Origin: Toxorhynchites rutilus septentrionalis
Taxonomy: Eukaryota; Arthropoda; Insecta; Diptera; Culicidae
Direction of reading: 5' to 3'
NCBI RefSeq assembly: GCF_029784135.1
Contig: NC_073746.1
Coordinates: 258,206,994-258,270,993 of the forward strand
Length of the DNA stretch: 64,000 nucleotides
The notes below the pieces were generated by a model. The model made no database searches. It was not told the DNA's origin and saw nothing but the letters and a program-made list of their open reading frames with translations. Within the stretch, counting starts at the first letter, position 1. Every line of letters begins with the position of its first letter. The translations under genes were made by a program, and so were the position numbers. Shown in pieces: positions 60,101 through 64,000 of the stretch.

Positions 60101-63100
60101 AAGCTCGAGGGGAAATGAAGATGACACAAAATGAGCAGAATGAGAAAGACTATTAATTCTCACTTGATTCGATGACCACCAAATGGGAAGTGAAAATTTT
60201 CCTCAAAGGATATGCAATATTTATACGCTAGCGACAGCGTACTTACTGTGCCAGGGTGGAGTTACCGTTGCAAATATTTTCTTTGCGTTATCCCCTTCTT
60301 TGTTTCTATACTCCCGACTGCATAAGTTGCCCGTTATTGACATCACGGTTAGGTAAGGACACAAATGGACAGAACAAATGTATGGGAAAATGGAAATGCT
60401 TTCAATTTTCATCAATTTAAAGATTTTACACACCAGAGGATTGTGATGTAGAGCATATCAAACAAACCTTAGATAATTTCTGCAAAATTAGTTATAACCG
60501 TAACTTTATTTCATAAAAATGTGACCTGTATTTGGATTTGGCACCCTTAATAAGAGATGTAGTCATACGTCAAAAAATGTTCCAAGATAACAGTAAGTCT
60601 TGAAGTTTCGTGCAATAATGAAACTATGAGCATAACTTTTTTTTTTGAAAATCCCGATTTCCTTTCCTTCCCCCTTGGGTGATTTTTCGATTTTCAAAAA
60701 ATCACATTTGACCGCTTTGCACCACTCTCTGTTAAGTCCTATTGAGCTGAAAATTAGCAGAGGGTGTTTTTCCGAGGTGGTAAACATTTTGTATGGGGTA
60801 ATTTTTTGAATTTTAAGGTCGATTTTTTCCCGTACATTCAATGGCACCCTTCTGTCCATGTTATCCTCCCCCCCCATTATATGTGGATATTAACCGCATC
60901 GACCAAAATGTTCTACTTTTCGGTCTGTTTTAATTTCAGTAAAAAAACATTGAAAAACACTTTTTTGTAAAACATTTAGCCGATTAATTCGAAAAACAGT
61001 GCACTGAATTGCACGAAACTGCAATTAAGATTTGGAAAGCATGAGTTTCCAAAGATACAATTGAAGTTCTTCTTAACATGTTGGTATTTCAAAAACCGAC
61101 CATATACATTTTCTTTATTGGCCTAAAAAATGACCTGTGCAAAGTTTCAGTTCAATCGGACATGATTTGGGGTGCCTCAAAGCGCTCAAACTTTTTATTT
61201 TTTAATCCTCGAAAATCATCCAAGGGTGGAGTAAAGGAAATTTGGAAAATGGAATTTTTTTTTCGATGCTAAATGACTTAAAAATGCATGAAAAAAAAAT
61301 TTTGCCCGAAAATCTACCTTGTTGAGACTTAGCCTGAGAGGCAATGAAGGTATGGGGTGACATTGCGCATTTCGAACGAGTGGTTTTTGTTCGTTTCGAT
61401 CACTTTTGCCATTATGAATCTCGAAGCGAGCTCGAAACGAGCGAAATGAATAAGGCAGTAGTAGAGTTTCGAGCAAAGTTTGACATTACGTAACATTGTG
61501 TTCGAGCACTTTTAACTCGAAACGAGAACAAATGTCTCGACAAGAAATGGTTGATCGTCGTATAGGAAAATGCCAATGAAACGTTGATTTTAATACTAAA
61601 CCCTACATCAAAGAAAATTTCAATTGCATTTCCTTTGGTTTTGACGTCTATTTGTACAAGTATGTGAGTATAAATACAATAATTTAATTTCAGCACTATG
61701 GAATCACAAAGTAATACAATAAGCATCACATTTGCAGTACATTTGTTCATTTTCCGTAGGCCTTAGAATGGGTATATGAGTACCATTAATACACCGGGTA
61801 TCTTGAATTTGTCGAAGGAATATTGCTTTGTTTCATTAAACGATGTTGTATCCAACTCGATCCATTTTTCGCATAAGCTTCTTTCCAGAAGAGGAATTAT
61901 TTCATTGAACGCTGAAGAAACTGTTGGTGGCGCCATATCAAGTGAAAAGTTTTCTCATTCATTACATTAATTTGGTACGACCAGAAGCCAGAAGTTTCAA
62001 AACGGCCGCTAATTTCAAAGCTGCAGGAGTAGCAGTGCTTCTGAAAGTTGTTTGGAACACGGTTGTATCCAAAATATTTTTAAATGCTTCTAGACTCAGT
62101 CTGATATACTGCCGAAACCTTGGAACAAAAGAATGATTATTATCATTTATATCGGAAACGTATATAAGACAAACTCACTCATTTTCACCTAGCGAAAGAG
62201 AGTCACTTTTATCCCTCAACCCCCGTCTCTGTGGAAAAAGCGTGCTCTCTTCTTCACTATCACTGTCGTAAAAAAAACATTTCGCGACCTTTTTTTTAAT
62301 CACAATTCTAATATAATATCAAATTAAATTTGTTTTTTCGGCATTGAATTTGCAATAGCCGTGAAGTTTGCTTTGTTTACAAACCCAAAAATTGGACATT
62401 TCTCTTCGAGACACTGAAAATATTAACTCGAAAAAGATACATAATACTAAAAATAATTCGATTCGAGTTTGAATTATCTCGAAATGGGTTAATTGTTTCG
62501 AAATGCGTAATGTCACCCCAGATCTCGACGTTTCATGCATTTTAAGAATCATGTCCGATTGAAATGAAACTTTGCACAGATTATTTTTTAGGCCAATAAA
62601 CAAAATGTATATGGTCGGTTTTTGAAATTCGATTATGCTTTTTTTTCCATACATCCATTGCCACCCTATCTTACATGCTATGTGTCACTACTCTTTCAAG
62701 TAAAAATACAACTCCCTTCAGCCTTTTCAGGTCGTTGAGGTAGTTTTCGTTAGATATCAGATTTTTTATTATTCTTCTGCACAGACACTCTCATAATATT
62801 TCAATGGCATTGATGTCGGGGGATTGTGGTGGAGGGTCAATAAATTTTGAGCAATTATAATGTAAACATGTGTGAACTTTATGCGCCTTGCGCTTTAGTG
62901 GTTTGGCCTTGGTAAAACTCGAATTCCCGATTCAATCCCATTTTGTCGACACATCGTTTCATATTTTGTTTCAGGATGTTTAAGTAAACATTCTAATCCA
63001 ATTCACCATCGATGAAAACCAAATTGAATGAAAATAATTAAATATTCAATTTATAATGTGACACAGCGAAAACAGTTAAATAAGAGGTAAAATGTCTGGT

Positions 63101-64000
63101 AGAAATGGTAGAAATGGTAGAAATGAACACATGTCAGCACAACATGTATCCTTCATTGAATATACACGACCTGAATAAGAATTAAAATAAGTTTAATGAG
63201 AGAATTGCATGTGTCGAACAATAATTGGTTAATAGGGGCATACACAAGCTGAAAACACCTCAGTGATATTATACGACAACTGTATTCGTATTTTATAAAG
63301 TTTGTGTATGGTTTTGACTGAATAACAACTTTATTGGACTGGTTACTCACATCTCTCGTGATCCTACAGCTATTGTGTATCGTCTCGGTTATTTTGTCGG
63401 CATGCATTGGGATATCTGTGCTGTAGAATTTGGCCACATCAACCACCAGCAGGTTGCCGTACAGTTTGTGCCAGAGCATATTGATTGCTTGTAGCACCGG
63501 GTGATTGACCATCAGTACCTCCTCGAGTCGATTTTTAGCAACTTGGATGGAGCATTTCCACGGAACTGGAGCGATCATGGTTGCGATAGGAAACTCAGGA
63601 GGCTCTATTGCCAACTGTAGACGCTTACGTTCGTCCTCTGAGCGCAAAATATAGCGTAGGAAGGAACGTTTCACGTGGTAGCGGTAATCTTCCTGCAGAT
63701 CCATTAGCAATATGACCAAATACACCGCTTGGTCTCGGTGTACATTATGCTCTGGATCGAAAAGATAATCCAGAAGAATCACCTCCGGATTTATGTTGGG
63801 CCACAGTTTCTCCTCTTGCAGAATGAATTTGTACGCTTGCTTCAGGTACGCTATTCTATTGTCGATTCTTGGGAGAATTTTCTTGATCAAATGTGACGGG
63901 TAGTGATCAATTTTTTCGACCGAAATTTCGTCTAGGACATTCAGCGTTCGTTGACGCATGTCATCGTCGAAGATTGCAATGGCTTCTGCGTAGCGTTTTT
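32852..64000 (-). CDS. Axonemal inner-arm dynein heavy chain (single-headed class), 5' end outside window
   Basis: Motor of cilia and sperm flagella that walks on doublet microtubules by ATP hydrolysis in a ring of six AAA+ domains. Fourteen exons: 63351..64000 (open to the edge), 51992..52962, 51408..51927, 50125..51345, 49747..50065, 48719..49689, 48220..48658, 48046..48160, 47784..47988, 44995..47725, 44788..44917, 38571..41442, 37884..38510, 32852..33154. Phases agree at every join, giving about 4,023 residues here. P-loops are AAA1 [11 protein letters not shown]2 [11 protein letters not shown]3 GPTGTGKS and AAA4 GLGGAGRRS (Arg for Lys, usual in axonemal dyneins). Length and text resemble the DNAH3/7/12 group; DNAH1 or DNAH6 relatives are not excluded. 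It appears intact. Three introns (10.4, 4.7 and 3.3 kb) carry most of the transposons. Confidence 0.96.
33441..33547. mobile_element. Hairpin MITE with perfect 37-bp inverted repeats
   Basis: The arms 33441-33477 and 33511-33547 are exact inverses (GGGCCTGATCACGAACGTC...) around a 33-bp loop. ATT on both sides suggests a 3-bp duplication. The arms have no mismatch, so the copy is young or conserved. It lies in the last dynein intron. Confidence 0.85.
33548..34456. other. Dynein last intron, no further feature
   Basis: Intron sequence without a recognised element. A repeat-like stretch GGAATATATCCCGCG starts near 33928, but I cannot delimit it. Confidence 0.4.
34457..35686 (-). mobile_element. 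Mariner-superfamily transposon, TA-flanked, 1.23 kb
   Basis: Both ends carry CAGGGTTTTCCA in inverted orientation (12 perfect bp, then partial), and TA flanks both ends (34455-56 and 35687-88). It contains one transposase gene on the minus strand. The whole element is present, so this is a full-length but frameshifted copy inside the last dynein intron. Confidence 0.88.
34600..35573 (-). pseudogene. Mariner-superfamily DDD transposase, frameshifted
   Basis: The ATG at 35571-35573 opens [20 protein letters not shown], followed by a helix-turn-helix half ([35 protein letters not shown]), the first catalytic Asp in [19 protein letters not shown], and [19 protein letters not shown]. The frame slips in an A run near 34866-34873. 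The other frame then shows [13 protein letters not shown] with the second Asp. A further lesion follows before CDLT, and the C-terminus [19 protein letters not shown] is readable to about 34600. A possible single-nucleotide indel plus one or two point lesions explain the break. Confidence 0.85.
36166..36600 (-). pseudogene. Second mariner-superfamily transposase fragment (C-terminal half)
   Basis: The minus strand carries [12 protein letters not shown], then [24 protein letters not shown]-stop-GYINS and, at the end, [20 protein letters not shown]. It covers the second and third catalytic regions of an element related to, but distinct from, the one at 34457. The 5' half is absent, and at least two stops and a frameshift are present. 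Confidence 0.75.
36808..37491. mobile_element. TTAA-flanked piggyBac-like MITE with palindromes
   Basis: The ends CCAGTTAACTGTG are perfectly inverted and flanked by TTAA (36804-07 and 37492-95), the target used by piggyBac elements. Near the right end are TGACGAGTATACTCGTCA (37415-37432, perfect 18-bp palindrome) and a one-mismatch copy at 37459-37476. A degenerate copy is near the left end (36872). No transposase. Confidence 0.8.
37884..38510 (-). CDS. Dynein exon 13 (AAA6 / C-terminal domain)
   Basis: 209 codons in phase 0. Starts [17 protein letters not shown] and contains [31 protein letters not shown], then [20 protein letters not shown]. The WxSGFxFxQxFLTG block is the dynein C-terminal hallmark. 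Confidence 0.95.
38571..41442 (-). CDS. Dynein exon 12 (stalk return, AAA5, AAA6)
   Basis: 2,872 nt. Begins inside the microtubule-binding domain ([20 protein letters not shown]), then the returning stalk coiled coil (about 41100-41330), [51 protein letters not shown], then AAA5-AAA6 text such as [20 protein letters not shown] and [20 protein letters not shown]. Confidence 0.95.
42020..42761. mobile_element. Repeat family B element with inverted GTTGACGTAGAAC ends
   Basis: The left end GTTGACGTAGAACTACG and the inverted right end GTTGACGTAGAACAACG agree at 16 of 17 positions. The right 290 bp recur at 60300-60573 in the same orientation, and the last 85 bp recur inverted at 29253-29336. It sits in the 3.3-kb dynein intron. 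Confidence 0.65.
42915..43190 (+). pseudogene. R1-clade ORF1 fragment
   Basis: Reads [20 protein letters not shown] then [18 protein letters not shown], homologous to 2155-2340 of the R1 element in this window (shared [15 protein letters not shown]). It is an older, truncated relative, not a copy of that insertion. Confidence 0.75.
43330..44505 (+). pseudogene. Degenerate LINE (reverse transcriptase region to 3' end)
   Basis: Frames hold [20 protein letters not shown] and YGEH (43355-43430), then [33 protein letters not shown] pieces of a reverse transcriptase with many frame changes. Near the end is [15 protein letters not shown] and [20 protein letters not shown] (44210-44370). It ends in a TAAATAAATAAG run (44465-44505), the kind of short-repeat tail that some LINEs leave. 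Confidence 0.7.
44508..44760 (+). mobile_element. tRNA-like SINE
   Basis: A box TGGCGTAGTGA (44517-44527) and B box GTTCAATTC (44560-44568, full consensus) at tRNA-like spacing, directly after the LINE tail. The body includes two copies of ACACAAATTTCTGCATAACT (44599 and 44682). A second head copy is at 21975. Confidence 0.65.
44788..44917 (-). CDS. Dynein exon 11 (microtubule-binding domain)
   Basis: 130 nt between TGTTTTAG and GTAAGT. Reads [20 protein letters not shown] then [20 protein letters not shown]. The EDYWGPSxxxLGDxxFLxSL block marks the start of the stalk-tip domain. Confidence 0.94.
44995..47725 (-). CDS. Dynein exon 10 (AAA3, AAA4, outgoing stalk)
   Basis: 2,731 nt. AAA3 Walker [11 protein letters not shown] at about 47283-47311, Walker [10 protein letters not shown], and [10 protein letters not shown] where many relatives have AMGPPGG. 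AAA4 [14 protein letters not shown] at about 46202-46231 and [20 protein letters not shown]. It then reads the coiled coil ([17 protein letters not shown] onward) and ends in [20 protein letters not shown] and KPDRKTDP. The donor is GTGAGT. Confidence 0.95.
47784..47988 (-). CDS. Dynein exon 9
   Basis: 205 nt. Completes [15 protein letters not shown], the conserved end of the AAA2 core, and continues to [10 protein letters not shown] before GTAAGA. Confidence 0.93.
48046..48160 (-). CDS. Dynein exon 8
   Basis: 115 nt. Reads [20 protein letters not shown] then [17 protein letters not shown]. The [20 protein letters not shown] block of AAA2 is split over this and the next exon. Confidence 0.93.
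48220..48658 (-). CDS. Dynein exon 7 (AAA2 Walker A)
   Basis: 439 nt. Contains [20 protein letters not shown] then GGKTTAY (AAA2 P-loop, about 48495-48523), [17 protein letters not shown] and [17 protein letters not shown] (Walker B). Confidence 0.95.
48719..49689 (-). CDS. Dynein exon 6 (AAA1, main ATPase)
   Basis: 971 nt. Reads [11 protein letters not shown], then TDRCFRTL, the P-loop [20 protein letters not shown] (about 49390-49430), [20 protein letters not shown] (Walker B) and [18 protein letters not shown]. All ATPase residues expected for AAA1 are present. Confidence 0.96.
49747..50065 (-). CDS. Dynein exon 5 (linker to AAA1)
   Basis: 319 nt. Reads [20 protein letters not shown], then [20 protein letters not shown] and ALIVVDVH. 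The donor is CATG|GTTCAA, a weak GT site, but the phase and the next exon ([10 protein letters not shown]) fit. Confidence 0.92.
50125..51345 (-). CDS. Dynein exon 4 (linker domain)
   Basis: 407 codons. Includes [40 protein letters not shown] and [20 protein letters not shown], which are the linker (N2) blocks of dynein heavy chains. Donor AAT|GTCGGA is weak; using it removes a stop that follows three codons later. Confidence 0.94.
51408..51927 (-). CDS. Dynein exon 3 (tail)
   Basis: 520 nt between GATTGTAG and GTATTC. Reads [20 protein letters not shown], then tail helices and [20 protein letters not shown]. Confidence 0.9.
51992..52962 (-). CDS. Dynein exon 2 of window (tail)
   Basis: 971 nt after CATTTCCAG. 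Starts [20 protein letters not shown], completing the CRxTRxxLxxxWxPxxA tail block begun in the exon at 63351. Carries a Ser/Thr/Asp-rich insert ([18 protein letters not shown]) and [13 protein letters not shown]. Ends in phase 2 before a 64-bp intron. Confidence 0.92.
53135..53914. mobile_element. TA-flanked element with internal tandem arrays
   Basis: The ends CACCCAGGTTTTTCTACG and inverted CACCAAGGTTTTTTTTACG are flanked by TA (53133-34 and 53915-16). Just inside each end lies an array of about 31-bp units, ACGCGGATTTTCCAATTA then ACGCGGTTTTTTT: 53158-53285 and 53768-53872, both in the same orientation. The left array closes with ACGCGGTACCCGCGT, a palindrome. The middle 450 bp codes for nothing recognisable. 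Confidence 0.7.
54172..54413 (+). repeat. Repeat family C, copy 2
   Basis: Same order of blocks as 30252-30555, including AGAGACTTGGGGCTTT and ATCGGACAAACCAATAGC, same orientation, with internal deletions. It ends in TTTACCCTAA. Confidence 0.65.
54594..57134. mobile_element. Harbinger-like element with 26-bp inverted ends and TAA target
   Basis: The left end GGGGTTGTCCACATACC continues into ACGTGGACA, and the right end is its inverse with one change. TAA stands on both sides (54591-93 and 57135-37), the 3-bp target typical of PIF/Harbinger. Subterminal blocks ATGTCCACGCTTGTCCACGG occur near both ends (54651 and 57054), next to G-rich runs including 13 Gs at 54626-54638. 2.54 kb, no transposase found. 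It hosts a nested copy of repeat family A. Confidence 0.75.
55365..56040 (+). repeat. Dispersed repeat family A, copy 3 (longest)
   Basis: Begins GGGTGGGTTATATCTATGAT and AACCGCAAGGTTGACTTGGG, then has two tandem units with TTTCAGTCGGAA(C/T)AAAAATG, CCCCCGACTT and CATGTATTTGCAA, then TTAGGGCGTTTGG and ...ACATCTTTCCGATC. It combines the parts seen at 22640-22990 and, inverted, at 29530-29890, so it is the best guide to the full repeat. Confidence 0.7.
57138..57742. other. Dynein intron, no clear element
   Basis: No gene. Near 57466 the text GACCTTACGTAAC resembles the end of another inverted-repeat element, but no partner is evident. Confidence 0.4.
57743..58220. mobile_element. TTAA-flanked piggyBac-like MITE
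   Basis: The ends CACGTTCGTCGCCC and inverted CACTTTCGTCGCCC are flanked by TTAA (57739-42 and 58221-24). The left 190 bp consist of two direct repeats of about 98 bp, each with TTCGTCGCCCAA, then TGCAG(G/A)(A/G)CCCAA and ATAAATTATTAAA. 478 bp, no coding frame. Confidence 0.8.
58375..58491. repeat. Terminal fragment of an inverted-repeat element
   Basis: C-rich segment between CTACGTAACGATCACG and CTCACGTTACGCAATTTGTG, ending CACGACGCCTTA. The ACGTTACG/CGTAACG motif is inverted at its two sides. Its parent element is not identifiable here. Confidence 0.35.
58554..58740. mobile_element. TTAA-flanked piggyBac-like MITE, 187 bp, with palindromes
   Basis: The ends CCCTTTCTCTACG and inverted CCCTTTTTCTACG are flanked by TTAA (58550-53 and 58741-44). 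Inside is a direct repeat containing TACGAG(C/T)GTCGTCTATAG. The second copy holds GTCGTCTATAGACGAC (58614-58629), a perfect 16-bp palindrome. Confidence 0.85.
58745..60299. other. Dynein intron, no clear element
   Basis: A motif GGGTAATA(C/T)GGACAGT is repeated in tandem near 59114-59146, and GACATAGGACTACGCAGTCG lies at 59326. The open frame on the minus strand at 59762-60163 has no recognisable domain and I do not support it as a gene. Confidence 0.4.
60300..60573 (+). repeat. Repeat family B, copy 2
   Basis: Aligns over about 270 bp with 42463-42761: ...CATCAATTTAAA..., TTTACACACCAG(A/G)GGATTG, AACTTTATTTCATAA, GATTTGGCACCCTTAA and a final ACGTCAA. Confidence 0.65.
61086..62628 (-). mobile_element. 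PIF/Harbinger transposon remnant with long inverted arms
   Basis: The outer arms 61086-61171 and about 62540-62628 are inverted copies (ATTTCAAAAACCGACCATAT onward). Inner arms TGGGGTGACATT(G/A)CGCATT at 61351-61374 and 62497-62520 are also inverted. The interior carries a decayed Harbinger-type transposase on the minus strand. The left arm has an extra 120-bp insert. Exact ends and target duplication are not clear. Confidence 0.65.
61717..62115 (-). pseudogene. Harbinger-type transposase fragment
   Basis: Pieces in order on the minus strand: [56 protein letters not shown] then KIPGV, and after a frameshift [20 protein letters not shown]. In intact relatives the last block is (I)DGTHxPIxxPxxNE with a catalytic Asp; here it is Asn. 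About half of the transposase length is readable, in at least two frames. Confidence 0.7.
62629..63350. other. Dynein first intron in window, right end
   Basis: No element delimited. A tRNA-like text (TAGTGGTTTGG and ATTCAATCC, about 62897-62940) may be a third SINE scrap. GGTAGAAAT is repeated three times at about 63100-63122. Confidence 0.35.
63351..64000 (-). CDS. Dynein first exon in window (N-terminal tail), continues past the edge
   Basis: Open to the window end, where it reads [20 protein letters not shown]. The Met inside this is not the start, because the frame continues upstream. Later text includes [28 protein letters not shown] and SCRITRD before the donor GTGAGT. It is followed by a 10.4-kb intron. 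Confidence 0.9.

Noticed and set aside
59762..60163. 133-codon minus-strand frame in the dynein intron
   Set aside because: No recognisable motif and no support from splice sites. It does not join the dynein frame.
1..64000. CRISPR arrays, bacterial operons, rRNA genes
   Set aside because: No regularly spaced identical repeats with unique spacers and no rRNA-like stretches. Gene structure with many GT-AG introns is eukaryotic.

Overview
This window is insect nuclear DNA, most likely from a mosquito (Culicidae). The evidence is short introns of about 57-80 bp mixed with multi-kilobase introns full of transposable elements, an Rh50-type ammonia channel, an axonemal dynein heavy chain, and an R1-clade LINE. 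The species cannot be fixed from the sequence alone.

Three genes are supported, all on the minus strand. (1) An Rh50-type ammonia channel runs from 23593 to 16034 with five coding exons per transcript. It has two alternative last exons (16282..16499 and 16034..16158) that encode different C-terminal tails, each with its own poly(A) signal. (2) A small uncharacterised 85-residue membrane protein lies between 28504 and 24579. Its first coding part is only 13 nt. (3) A single-headed axonemal inner-arm dynein heavy chain fills the right half, from beyond 64000 to 32852. It has 14 exons and about 4,023 codons in the window. The splice phases I checked join the exons without a break; only the extreme N-terminus lies outside.

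The rest is mobile DNA. At 1251..6418 is an almost complete but dead R1-clade retrotransposon with a poly(A) tail, a 14-bp target-site duplication and a tandem-repeat 3' region. The dynein introns hold a TA-flanked mariner-superfamily element (34457..35686), TTAA-flanked piggyBac-like elements (36808..37491, 57743..58220, 58554..58740), a TAA-flanked 2.5-kb Harbinger-like element (54594..57134), a PIF/Harbinger transposase remnant (61086..62628), a TA-flanked element with internal tandem arrays (53135..53914), degenerate LINE pieces (42915..44505) and a tRNA-like SINE. The 5.6-kb Rh intron and the 3.6-kb intron of the small gene hold further Tc1/mariner, LINE, SINE and MITE fragments. The stretch 6431..15950 has no recognisable gene.

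The genes are unrelated in function: ammonia/CO2 permeation, an unknown membrane role, and ciliary or sperm motility. I see no operon-like or co-regulated system. The observations most worth follow-up are the alternative Rh50 tails, the small hidden gene, and the family of TTAA-flanked elements carrying perfect 16-18 bp palindromes.
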